A stretch of 64,000 nucleotides of DNA from Stenopsyche tienmushanensis (lineage: Eukaryota; Arthropoda; Insecta; Trichoptera; Stenopsychidae), in contig WACJ01000311.1 of the NCBI GenBank assembly GCA_008973525.1, positions 124,001 to 188,000 of the forward strand, written 5' to 3'. The notes under the pieces were generated by a model. It had not been told where the DNA came from. It ran no database searches and saw only the letters and a program-made list of their open reading frames with translations. The position numbers and the translations under genes are program-made. Below are positions 25,936 through 35,458 of the stretch, piece after piece (the first letter of the stretch is position 1; the number at the start of each line of letters is the position of its first letter).

Positions 25936-28914
25936 CTACGATGGTTCAGATGGGGGGCGAAGGCGACGTCTCTCGCGCTCCGCTTCTTCCTTGGCCCGGA
26001 TTACAGCCGTTGCGTATCTGCACCACGCATTCCATGTCTCCGCGCTAGTCAGCATCGAGGGTATCATGATGTCGGGGGAGAGCGTATTCAAACCAAGCTT
26101 CCCCTTTAGGTTTTCCCTCTCTGCGTCGAACGCTGGACAGACGAATGTCGTATGTGCAGCATCATCCGTTTCTGCATTGCAGTGGTGGCATCCCGGTCCG
26201 GTTTCTTTTCCAATTCTATGGAGATAGCCACCGAAGCAACCGTGCCCGGTGAGCACCTGGGTTAGGTGGTAGCACAGTTGCCCGTGCTTTCTGTCCACCC
26301 AGGGCTTCAGGGTCGGCAGGATTCGGTGGGTCCACCGGCCTTTGATGGAGTTTTGCCAGCGAGTCTGCCATGCCTCCATGGTGAGCTCCTTGGCTCTCTT
26401 CTTGTCTTCACCGAACCGTGTGGTCTTCCTCTCCTTGGCGAGAAGATCTATCGGCGGTACCGCGGTCAGCGCCAGGACTGCGTCCTCTGACACCGTGCGG
26501 TACGCCGCCGCAACCCTGATCGCGCTCCTCCTCTGGACCCTGGCCAAGTTGAGCCTGGCCCGCTCTATGTGCAGTGCATCGGCCCATATCGGCGCGCCGT
26601 ACAACAGCACCGAATGCACTACCTCATTATAAAGCTTCCTCCGGTTGGTCTTCGGGCCACCGATGTTAGGCATCAACCTGGCCAGGCCCTCTGCAATTCC
26701 GGCCGCCCTTGCTGCCGCTTTCTCCGTGTGTGCCACAAAGCTGAGCTTGTCGTCTATCTCCACCCCGAGGTATCGTATCGATCTTGAGAATTTAATCGTC
26801 GAGTTTCCGATCCTCAGGTTGGGAGGTGCAAGCTTTCTGCGCCTCGTGAAGAAGAGGGCTTCCGTTTTCTGTACGGCGAGTTTTAGCCCTGCCTCCGTTA
26901 GCCAGTTCTCCGCCTTCTTCAGGGTGTTCTCGCAGATTATTTGCAGAAGCTCCGTGGTCTTGGCCGTGGCTAGTATGGCTATGTCGTCAGCAAAGGCGAC
27001 CATCTTTGCCCCTGACATTAGTGTAACTTTTAGCAGGCCGTCATACATGACGTTCCACAGTGTAGGTCCGAGTATGGACCCCTGTGGAACGCCGGCAGTT
27101 ACCGGTCTTTCCTTTTGGCCTCCTTCGGCGTCTGTGTACACCAGTATCCTGTCGTGCAGATAGCTCTCCACCATTTTTAGAAGATATGGCGGGGCGTCAA
27201 TTTCCTTCAGCGCTCTGATGACGAGATGCCATCTGGCCGAGTTGAAGGCATTCTTGACGTCGAGGGCTATCAGCACGACGTGTGCGCTGGCTTTCAAGCT
27301 TCCCCTCCATGCCGTTCTCACCGTGTCGATGACTTGGGAGATGGCGTCGATCGTGGAGCGGCCCACACGGAAGCCGTACTGCTGTGGGGATAGTCCTGGT
27401 TCGATGTACTGCTGGAGTCGCTGGAGGATCATTCTCTCCAGCAGTTTTCCCATCCCGTCCAGCATGCACAGCGGTCTGTACGCCGACGGTCCTGGGGTTG
27501 CTTTCCCCTTAGGGATGAGGACCAGCTTCTGTCTCTTCCATGGCGCTGGGAAGACCCCCTCCGCTAGGCAGGTATTAAGTACTGTCAGCAGGAGGTTCGG
27601 GTCGAACCCGGCAACCAGCCTGATGACTATGTTCGGTACTCCGTCCAATCCGGGTGCCTTTCCGGGCGTCAGACGCCTTACGGCCGTGACAAGTTCTCCT
27701 GCGGTAAAAGGGGGACCCTTCTCGTCTTCTGTGACCAGAGTATGCTCCATGTCCACTAGTGTCGGGTTCGGGAAGAGTGTGGCAATCACTGATTCCAGAT
27801 TCCCAGAGTTGTTCAGGTATGAATCCGTGTTCACCGCCTGCAGTTTCCGTCTGACAATCTTGTAAGGGTTTCCCCATGGGTCGTTATTTACAGAGTCGCA
27901 CAGTTCATCCCAGCACTTCGCTTTGTAATATTTGATTGCGTAGCGCAGTGTTTTCCTCGCTGACCTAAAAACAAGTCTCAGGTCTTCGCGGGATGGATGA
28001 CGCTGTGATCTCCTTTGGGCTACCAGGCATTCCCTTCTAAGCATTGCGATGTCGTCATTCCACCAGTAGACCGGTGCTCGCTTCGAGCAGGTCGCGCGTC
28101 TCGGCATGGTGGCGTCGCAGGCAAATTTCAGGAGCTTATTGACGATGTTTGCGGTTTTTTCCGCTTCCGCTCCACTTATGTTTCCGTCCGCGGCCGCCTC
28201 TCTGCTAAGTCCCACGGCATGCTCGAGCGCTTCTGCATCCAGTCTCCCGGTGGCCCATCCCGTAGTCGGGACTCGGCAGCGTTTTTTTGCGCCGTTGCTT
28301 ATCCAATATTGTATGTAGAGGTGGTCACTGTGGGAGTATGTGTCGACCACTTCCCATCCGCCGATCCTTCCTAGTACCGTCTCGCCCACAAAGGTGACGT
28401 CGATGGCAGAGGTACTTCCCCTTCGCATAAAGGTATTTGCACCCGTGTTTATCGCATGCAGACGAAGTTGCGATGCCATGTCGGCAAGAAGGGCGCCCCG
28501 TCTGTCCGTTCGGGGGGAGCCCCATTCGGGCGCTTTAGCATTGAAGTCCCCGCTTACTACGGCGGGTAGCGTGGAGGTTCGTATGCTGTCCGCGAGACGA
28601 GAGAGATCTCCCGCGAAGTCAGCGAGCGTTGAGTTCGGGGAAAAGTAGCAGGAGTAAACCCTCACTCCTCCCGTCTCAATCCACGTCCAGCCGTCGACCG
28701 CAGCTCCTTGCGCTCCTGTGATGCGGAGTCTGGTCGATGCAACCCAGATGGCCGCTTTCTCGTCCGCGCTGGAGAAATAACGCGATGGGTTGCTGCCCCG
28801 GTATTGTTCAGATATCAAAACCAGGTCCGCTCCCCTCTCTTCCGCTACCCTTTCCATAAGGTCTTGGGCTGCCCTGCATCCGTTGAGATTTATTTGTAGA
28901 ACTACGATGTCCAT
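25936..28914 (-). CDS. LINE ORF2: endonuclease / reverse transcriptase (992 aa)
   Basis: This is the retrotransposition enzyme that nicks target DNA and copies the element RNA in place. Residues 1-205 form an APE-like endonuclease: E36 in ISEQYRG, GDFNAK at 122-127, D172, and SDH at 196-198. The reverse transcriptase spans about 405-690, with TPGKAPGLDG at 417-426, LDVKNAFN at 551-558, AGVPQGSILGP at 607-617 and the catalytic FADD at 641-644. A C-terminal zinc motif, CX2CX8HX4C, lies at 909-926. I chose the ATG at 28914 (MDIVVLQINLN). The frame is open 13 codons further up, but only with a GTG. The ATG overlaps the last 13 nt of ORF1, suggesting translation by termination-reinitiation or frameshift. 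No stop or frameshift interrupts it, and all key residues that I can check are present. Confidence 0.93.
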   Translation of the reverse strand: MDIVVLQINLNGCRAAQDLMERVAEERGADLVLISEQYRGSNPSRYFSSADEKAAIWVASTRLRITGAQGAAVDGWTWIETGGVRVYSCYFSPNSTLADFAGDLSRLADSIRTSTLPAVVSGDFNAKAPEWGSPRTDRRGALLADMASQLRLHAINTGANTFMRRGSTSAIDVTFVGETVLGRIGGWEVVDTYSHSDHLYIQYWISNGAKKRCRVPTTGWATGRLDAEALEHAVGLSREAAADGNISGAEAEKTANIVNKLLKFACDATMPRRATCSKRAPVYWWNDDIAMLRRECLVAQRRSQRHPSREDLRLVFRSARKTLRYAIKYYKAKCWDELCDSVNNDPWGNPYKIVRRKLQAVNTDSYLNNSGNLESVIATLFPNPTLVDMEHTLVTEDEKGPPFTAGELVTAVRRLTPGKAPGLDGVPNIVIRLVAGFDPNLLLTVLNTCLAEGVFPAPWKRQKLVLIPKGKATPGPSAYRPLCMLDGMGKLLERMILQRLQQYIEPGLSPQQYGFRVGRSTIDAISQVIDTVRTAWRGSLKASAHVVLIALDVKNAFNSARWHLVIRALKEIDAPPYLLKMVESYLHDRILVYTDAEGGQKERPVTAGVPQGSILGPTLWNVMYDGLLKVTLMSGAKMVAFADDIAILATAKTTELLQIICENTLKKAENWLTEAGLKLAVQKTEALFFTRRRKLAPPNLRIGNSTIKFSRSIRYLGVEIDDKLSFVAHTEKAAARAAGIAEGLARLMPNIGGPKTNRRKLYNEVVHSVLLYGAPIWADALHIERARLNLARVQRRSAIRVAAAYRTVSEDAVLALTAVPPIDLLAKERKTTRFGEDKKRAKELTMEAWQTRWQNSIKGRWTHRILPTLKPWVDRKHGQLCYHLTQVLTGHGCFGGYLHRIGKETGPGCHHCNAETDDAAHTTFVCPAFDAERENLKGKLGLNTLSPDIMIPSMLTSAETWNAWCRYATAVIRAKEEAERERRRLRPPSEPS

Positions 28915-30218
28915 TTTTTCATTTTTCTCTCTTCTTTTCGGTACGCAGGGCACTCCCTAGTTCCCATGAGGTGCTTTGGGTCTCCCTTTCCATTGCACGT
29001 GTAGCAACAGGGCTCCTTGTCGCACGCGGCTGCCATGTGCCCAGTCTCACCGCATCTGAGGCAAGACGCAGAGCGGTCTGGTGATTTGCATTGTTTCGCT
29101 ATGTGGCCAACTCCCAGGCATCGGAAACATTTGGAGACGCTGGTTTTCCTACGCACTCGGCAGTAGGTCCAGCCGATCCTCAGCTTGCCCGATTCCAGGA
29201 GTTTGATCCCTGCTCTGATGGGCACCGTGACTATTGCCAGTTGAGTGCCCTGTGTTCCTGCTTTCAGGTACTTGACCTCGATCTCTTGTTCTGTTCCGAG
29301 GTCGCAGGCAGCGCGTAAGGCCTCAATGACCTCACTCTCGTCAACTCCCTCCTCAATGTCAAGAATTGTAAGTGTCTCGACCTGGACGAGCTGCTTAACC
29401 TTGGTCTCGGGTCCCAAGGCGTCTGCTATTGCCCCGACGAGTTTGGCTGGATCTTCCTTGGAATCTTTTCCAAGCTCAATGATTGCGTCTCCTTTCCGTG
29501 TTCTCCTCACGGACGCAATCTTGTATCCCAGCTCATCAGGCTTGATCGTTTTGCGGAGGATTTTTAGGGTGTCGGCATATGTGTTTCCACCTTCATTCTC
29601 CTGCAGGCTTATGACGATGGCGTCCTTTCGGATCCGGGGTTTGAGCGATCTGCGCTTTTCATTCTGTTTGTCTCCCTCGCCCCTCCGTCTCCTCTTTTTG
29701 CCTACTACCCTCCATTCGGTAGGAGCTGTAGTTGGGCGTTCAGTGGGTTGCAGTGGTGTCTTCGTTCTGCTTTGTTGTGATTGCTGCTGCTGCTGTTGGT
29801 GAGGGGGGGGCTTCCTTGAGTTTCCCCCCTGTTGTTGTTGGGCCGCAATCCTGTCGCACTCTTTTCTGAGAAGATTGGCCATTGTCCTCTCTGCGTACGT
29901 CAAGATGTTAGCTGCTGCAGTGTTAGTTCCCGTTGTTTTCTTGTTGGTTTTCTTCGCAGTCTCCTTAGGCGCTGCGCTGCTGACATGTGCATCCGCAGTC
30001 TGAGTGCTCTTGTTGGAGCACTCTGGCCGCGAACCATCTTCCACACTCCTGCGATTTCCCGCACTGTTCTGTCTTATCCACGCGAAGATGTCATCCGCAA
30101 GGGACTGAGCGTTTAGGACTTTTTCCCTCAGCTTCTTGTTAGTGTTGCTGTGGATGAAGCTCTCAAGTTCCTTCAATAATTTCTCCATTTCAGTCATTTT
30201 TCTATTGATGAAGTCCAT
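28902..30218 (-). CDS. LINE ORF1: gag-like nucleic-acid-binding protein (438 aa)
   Basis: ORF1 packages element RNA into a ribonucleoprotein. The N-terminal part is charged and probably helical (repeated Glu/Lys/Leu near 1-60). It is followed by a Gln/Pro/Thr-rich low-complexity segment (about 125-175) and a basic patch. Three zinc knuckles close the protein: CFRCLGVGHIAKQC at 364-377, CLRCGETGHMAAAC at 386-399, and a longer variant at 405-423 (CX2CX7HX6C). The ATG at 30218 (MDFINRK) is the first in frame. The frame extends upstream to a TAG but has no ATG there. The stop overlaps the ORF2 start. The knuckle number and spacing fit R1/I-group gag proteins. Confidence 0.88.
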   Translation of the reverse strand: MDFINRKMTEMEKLLKELESFIHSNTNKKLREKVLNAQSLADDIFAWIRQNSAGNRRSVEDGSRPECSNKSTQTADAHVSSAAPKETAKKTNKKTTGTNTAAANILTYAERTMANLLRKECDRIAAQQQQGGNSRKPPPHQQQQQQSQQSRTKTPLQPTERPTTAPTEWRVVGKKRRRRGEGDKQNEKRRSLKPRIRKDAIVISLQENEGGNTYADTLKILRKTIKPDELGYKIASVRRTRKGDAIIELGKDSKEDPAKLVGAIADALGPETKVKQLVQVETLTILDIEEGVDESEVIEALRAACDLGTEQEIEVKYLKAGTQGTQLAIVTVPIRAGIKLLESGKLRIGWTYCRVRRKTSVSKCFRCLGVGHIAKQCKSPDRSASCLRCGETGHMAAACDKEPCCYTCNGKGDPKHLMGTRECPAYRKEERKMKKWTS

Positions 30219-30737
30219 AGTGTAGAACGAAGAATGCCAATCAATGTTGCTCTTGCGATGAGCTATTTCCAACGCGTTTTCGCGGGATCTCTACCTTGTA
30301 GTAGGCGCGCACATATTTATGGAGTTCTAGGAAAATCCGAGAAAGTTTGCTCAAAAATTAAAAATATAAATTAATAATGATTGCACAAAATTGTCTGTTT
30401 ATCACTTAAGTTTTTTCCTTTTCGCGCCGCGCTTTCACAGGGGGGCTCGTAGGCCCTCCACGCTTCACTTGGTTTCGGTGCCGTTGGGGAAAAACCCGAA
30501 CGGTCACGTAATTAAAAGTTAAAAATTTAATTATCAGAGCATCTTGCAACAATAATAATTTAATAAATTTAATAAAACGTCTGTATCGTTAAAAAGAGCA
30601 CTTAGTCGCGCCGCGCAAATTAGCGCCAGGCCATATTAATGTTGTCCACCGATTGGTCACTTAAAATCACACGTTTTCCACGACTTTCGGCGGAGCTCAC
30701 AAAAACTGATCCGTTCGCGACGACCGCCGAATCCCAC
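30219..30737 (-). promoter_or_regulatory. LINE 5' UTR, presumed internal promoter
   Basis: About 519 bp lie between the duplicated target site and the ORF1 ATG. Full-length LINEs carry an internal promoter in this region. I see no diagnostic motif that would pin a start site beyond the element edge at 30737. Confidence 0.55.
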
Positions 30738-30750
30738 CAAGCGAGGGGCC
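30738..30750. repeat. Target-site duplication, 5' copy (LINE)
   Basis: CAAGCGAGGGGCC, identical to 25680-25692. It fixes the 5' end of the element at 30737 and shows that no 5' truncation is evident relative to the ORFs. Confidence 0.93.
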
Positions 30751-31239
30751 TACGACTCTCGAATGCGATTTTATCATCCAATTTCTTTTTAAAAAAATTA
30801 TAATCATGCAAGAAGATGTTATCAACATGTTCAATATTGCAAAATAAATATAAAATATATTTAAACGCGTGACAGCCCTGTTTGCGTTTGAGATGCGTCG
30901 CCTAATAGGGATTCTCCCGATATTTTTTCATTGTCAAATTAAGTTCGATGATATAATTATTATTCTCTTTCGATATTTTCAAATTTTCAAAAAAATGATA
31001 GAGAAGCAGAAGAAAAACCTGTTCTATCATGGCAATAAATAGGAAAATTATTTTCCTGTTGATGACACGAATTCTGAACGAGCCTTTAAATTCCAACGGT
31101 AAAATTAATCGTATGGTACATAATCTATTATAAGAATAATCATTTAATAATTTATTGAATTATTAGTTGAAGATACTACAACAACTACATATTTATAGAA
31201 AACATTACAAAAATTTGAAAAATTAAGTCTCAAGAACAG

Positions 31240-31362
31240 CGTATATTGTTGAGATGGAGTAAAGGGTTGGGATGGGGTCCGCCAAAAAAATATATTTAAG
31301 AGGGAGTCTGCGAAAAAAAATTTGCTCCATAGCCGTGAACTACATAAGTTTAAGAATCGCTG
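31240..31362. mobile_element. hAT-like element remnant, right end
   Basis: Read on the minus strand from 31362, the sequence begins CAGCGATTCTTAAACT and continues with CGGCTATGGAGC and CGCAGACTCCC, a pattern common at hAT-superfamily ends. The end at 53379 begins CAGCGGTTCTTAAACT, 15 of 16 the same. No left end or 8-bp duplication was found here, so the element is truncated. Confidence 0.5.
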
Positions 31363-31415
31363 AGTTATAGTAAAAGTCATCTTCGTCGTTGCATGCTCTT
31401 CATGTTTATCTACTG

Positions 31416-31942
31416 CAGGGTTTCCTAAACTATTTTCCGTGGAATGTTAATTAATGAATGGTGAAATCCTGGAATAGTTTACACGGAATATATACAGCGA
31501 TGAACAACTGTCATTTATCAACCAATGCCAAAATTATGAAACTGATTAATCATGTTGATAAATATTGTTTGCAAATCTGATCAAAAAAACAGTTTTAAAA
31601 TACGTTTTGAGTGTTCAGCATATTAAATTCTGAAGGAAACAAATCTGCGAGAATATCACCTATTCCACAAGTAGGCAAATCTATGCTGTTTTTATGATTA
31701 GGTTTTAATCGAATTTTAATTAAAATGTTATGAATGAAGCAGTAAAAATTATAAACTATGTAAAATATCGTCCACTTAAATCCAGATTATTTAAAAATAT
31801 GTTCGATGAATGGGTATTGAACATAATATTGGTCACTCATAGTATTTACAATAATACCTACCCTACAAAATAAACAACGTGTTCCGTAAAAAAATCAGGA
31901 TTTACGAAGTGTTCCGTTGCAGGAAAAGTTTGGGAAACCTTG
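31416..31942. mobile_element. Non-autonomous hAT element (527 bp) with TIRs and TSD
   Basis: The left end reads CAGGGTTTCCTAAACTATTT and the right end, reversed, CAAGGTTTCCCAAACTTTTC, giving imperfect terminal inverted repeats. The flanking octamers are ATCTACTG (31408-31415) and ATATACTG (31943-31950), 7 of 8 identical, matching the 8-bp duplication made by hAT transposases. There is no transposase coding between the ends, so it is a MITE-like passenger. Confidence 0.78.
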
Positions 31943-32590
31943 ATATACTGTATTCAAATATCAAAATATCATTTCGAGCTGGAAAATAAATCGAGTTCAA
32001 CTCGAAATTGATGAAAAGGCCAAGACATTGAAGTGGACAATGAAAATCTATTATCTATGTTGGAATACAAAACCATACAAATCGAATACGTTACAAACCG
32101 AGGGATGTTTCAAAGAAACCGTATTTTTGTTATCAAATTTAAGGATCGATTCTGAAGAAAGTCGTGTTTGAGACACTTCAGGGCTATATTAGGGCTTTAG
32201 CGAAAGGAAACCGAGTAAGCACACGTTTATAACACATCGAGCCGAAGAGATGAAAAATGGTGTTTGGGCACGCGAGACCGCCGGCCTAGCGTTAACGTGC
32301 CCAACTAGCCGACAGCCTACCCATACAGCCTTATTTGGGTGTTACTAAATTAATTAGAATGAATGAATATCATCACGCCACTACGCCCGACAGGTGTATC
32401 GGCCCGCGGCTTGTGCTTTTACTACGCCTGATTAAACCGAATTTGTCACCGACGTGACAATTAGATAAGGCATTCACGACGCATTTTTCAAAGTTACCCT
32501 TCCCACTGTTTCGTGTGCCGAAGAACCTTTCATGGTACGTTTGCAGTGAGCTTTTTATGTGGTGAAGATATCGATTTTGGTGTACAATAC

Positions 32591-32864
32591 CTGTCCATTT
32601 TTGTCCATTTCGTTGTTGGTGAGCTTGACCTTCTCGAAGGAGACGACCTGCTTGCGCAGCTGGTCTCCCGTAAAGGGCGAATCTGGGTGTGGGTAGAGTC
32701 TTGCGGGGGCCGGTGGGTCCGCTTTACCCGCCACCAGCCATGACGAACGGTGGTACGCGTACCGGTACCGTTTTCCATCCACCGGTACAATATCCAGGAG
32801 CACTGCGTATCGCCCCGTGCCCTGAACTCCAGAAAAGGATACTCGAAGGGTTGGAAACATCCGT
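32591..32864 (-). CDS. T-box transcription factor (Tbx20 / midline-H15 class), exon A: first half of T-box
   Basis: This 274-bp internal exon encodes one leading base plus 91 codons. It begins (R)RMFPTLRVSFSG, continues YAVLLDIVPVDGKRYRYAYH and WLVAGKADPPAPARLYPHPD, and ends VVSFEKVKLTNNEMDKNGQ. RMFP marks the start of the conserved T-box core. The SFEKVKLTNNEMDKNGQ segment and the overall wording match Tbx20/midline/H15 better than Brachyury, Tbx2/3 or Tbx6 groups. The acceptor is TTGCAG at 32865-32870 (phase 2) and the donor CAG|GTATTG at 32591/32590 (phase 0), so the reading frame enters exon B intact. The upstream exon, which should encode the LWDKFH...GTEMIITK stretch, was not found in the 31 kb to the right. 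Expected product: nuclear DNA-binding repressor/activator. No disruption was seen. Confidence 0.93.
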
Positions 32865-34292
32865 CTGCAACAATAAAAAATTATCCAAATCAAAATATCT
32901 AATTGACAATAAGAACCAAAATACCTAAATAAATGCACAAAAAAGGATTTTGCATGCAATTTAAGATAAAATAAAAAATTAAGCTCTAGTATTAAAAATA
33001 ATTTCTATTCATCATCATTAATCAGCAAATACACAGTCATACTAGTATTTAGTCGAAGGATCCATATTCTTCAGCAAACTTCATCGAATGAAGGTGGAAT
33101 ATATATTGGTTGATGATTAATTCTGCATAAGTTACATCGTCGAACTTTCAACTAATAATATGCAAACTCTATTGAGCTATAAAAATTCATACGTGTGTGA
33201 ATCACAGCATTTCCATGGCTCAAAATACACCCGAAGCCCTCTTGAAACCGAAAACATAGCCGGTACTTCTCGATTCTTAATTTAGCTCAAATTAAATGAA
33301 CCATGCTAGCTTACGTATGGAAAATTGGTACAGAATCCAGCAGACACGTTCCTTGAGTCATTGTTCAATTTGAACAGTAGCGCTTGAGAATAAATCTCGA
33401 ACACACTCGAACACGAATTTATGCACACTAAAAATTTGCTATGAACCTCGCTAAACAGCCATGATATTAATGGCGTAAAATTATTTTTGCACAATGTATT
33501 GTTAGAAATTTATCGAATGACGGATCGAAAGCATGCTGGTGTGTTTTAATGGTTTTATACGACAGTTCGCGTCGTATTTTTAAATGCGCCCCTTGCGCTT
33601 AATGAGAGGCGAAAATTTGTTATTCGTGGTAGTAAATTAATTTCCAGAAGATTGAACATGTGTAAGGGCGTTCGGTGGTCCCGTACAAGGATGCATATTT
33701 TGACGAAGTCAATTTGTGTCTAAGTCCGGTACCACCTGCAGTTCTTTATGATAGATGTATTAACAGAGTAAAATAAATAACCGCGGTCGACTGCCTAAAT
33801 TTTTTTATCGGCAGATCCTTATCGAGATTGCCTGCGGAAGAGCCCCCCGGCAGCCTATTTAGGGGTGCATTAAAATCCAATGCATCAAATTCTGTTTGAT
33901 TTGCTATATAATTTTGTTTTCTTGCGCTATTCTTCCGTTACCCCTGCCAGATAATGATTGATCACGTGCTGGACGGTTAACGCCTTCATTGACTTTTTTC
34001 CTAGAGAGTTTCCCTCGGGAACAAACAGGTGGTTTTCGAAATGAGCTTTTTGTCTTTAGATTAGCTTTTTGCAACTTCATTTGTTGGGACTGCTCTTCGA
34101 AGCGGGTCGTTAAGTCGATTTTTTCGATGAAAATCGAAGTCTGCAATGTTGGCTGTCGATTGGGCCTAATGAAAGCACTAATTTTAATCTACCTTTAAAT
34201 TTGACAAGGCCATAATTAATTTAGGACCTCGATATTAAGCAACAACCTATAAATATATTTTTATTTGAAATCTTCCCTTGAAAATTCGTCAG

Positions 34293-34310
34293 AATTGATG
34301 ATCATCAATT
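34293..34310. repeat. 18-bp perfect palindrome
   Basis: AATTGATGATCATCAATT is its own reverse complement. It contains overlapping TGATGATCATCA arms of a kind bound by TALE-type homeodomains. That role is speculative. Confidence 0.45.
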
Positions 34311-35442
34311 GCAATAATTGGCGTGTTGTAACATTTTCTGCCATCACATAGATGATCGTAATTATACTTGTTGGCAATCCCGTGATTTAGAAGTTAGACT
34401 CATTGTTTTAAGATTCAAATCTACAGATGTGGTTATTAATCACATTTTTTGAAGCAAATATATATAGATATCGCAAAATTATTCCATAAAATTTAATAAG
34501 GAGTTGCATTTTTTAAAACTGTTTTTTGATAACCGAAAATAATGTTTGTGGTATTTACATACCTTATGGTTCACTTTATCAAAATTATTTGAAATGATTA
34601 AGAGCTAAATACAGTCTACGAAGTATTTTGGTAAGACTGCAATGGTCTAATCGAAATTTGTGATTCTAATTTAAATGCATACTTCTACTTCTTATTCTTT
34701 GATTTAAGCTTTTGAAATTAGCTTTGATATCTATTGGATATTTTGCCATATCTCTGTGTTCAAAGTCATAAAATAATCACAGAATGTCTAATAAACTTGT
34801 GTTTTGACACTAAATTGTCACAAAAATGGGCTTTAAAAAAGGTTTAATTTTCGATTCTTTCAAAGGCTAATTGTATTGGTATGCTGTCTGTTTGTCAGTT
34901 CAGTGTCTGTAGGAACGTTATGTAAATAAATATTTTCTAGTAGCATATATAATTTATTGTTTAATTATATAATTAATATTAGGGTTATAAGATGCATTAT
35001 GATTGTGAGAATAAAAAGGGTAATCGTACAATTATAAGTCCCACCAAATCAGAAGCCGACAAACCGGTGGTATCAGCGATCATAGAAAATCGTCTCCAAC
35101 GAGGTTCCTTCGGTCACCATCCGTCACTCATCATCCGACCGCGAACTTCCACGATCGCGATAAGCTCTCAGCTCTTTAATCAGATCGACATCCGCTCGAC
35201 CGGAACGATACAAACACTCGTTGACCAGAAGCGAGAGTTTCCGCTTCTTCGTCGAGGAGACTCTCCGGCGAAGCAGTCGGTACCTGAGGGAACATGTGCC
35301 GACGCCACTATCGGAGGCTCTAAATCTAAAGAGAAGGTAGCCAGGGCTCACCCTATCGGTTAATCGATACTTAATTATACCACCAGGTAAAGCGGACACC
35401 TACCAGTCGACTACCTATGTAAACTTTTTTCACGGTCGTTTG

Positions 35443-35458
35443 GGCGCACATGTGCGCC
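35443..35458. repeat. 16-bp perfect G+C-rich palindrome
   Basis: GGCGCACATGTGCGCC reads the same on both strands and is unusually G+C-rich for this window. It contains the E-box CACATGTG. Possible paired binding site or cruciform. Confidence 0.5.

Larger units (their letters stand above)
25693..30737 (-). mobile_element. Full-length R1-clade non-LTR retrotransposon (LINE)
   Basis: This 5045-bp element reads on the minus strand: 5' UTR, ORF1, ORF2, 3' UTR, poly(A). Both ORFs are open and the flanking 13-bp duplications are identical, pointing to a recent insertion. The ORF2 opening (LQINLNGCRAAQDLM), the APE-type endonuclease, the FADD reverse transcriptase and the C-terminal CCHC motif are typical of the R1 clade. 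R1 itself targets 28S rDNA. This copy sits in a T-box intron, so it is a relative without that site specificity or an off-target copy. It lies in the same transcriptional sense as the host gene. The clade call rests on motif memory, not on a tree. Confidence 0.92.
30751..32590. other. Intron between LINE and T-box exon A
   Basis: Non-coding. It holds a hAT remnant and a complete non-autonomous hAT element, listed separately, plus a moderately G+C-rich stretch at 32270-32430. Otherwise nothing was recognised. Confidence 0.75.

Noticed and set aside
26645..27163. 172-codon and other long plus-strand frames across 25.9-30.1 kb
   Set aside because: They are antisense shadows of the LINE ORFs and have no domain content.
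28325..28525. Additional minus-strand frames inside the LINE
   Set aside because: Out-of-frame overlaps of ORF2. The conserved endonuclease and reverse transcriptase motifs are all in one other frame.
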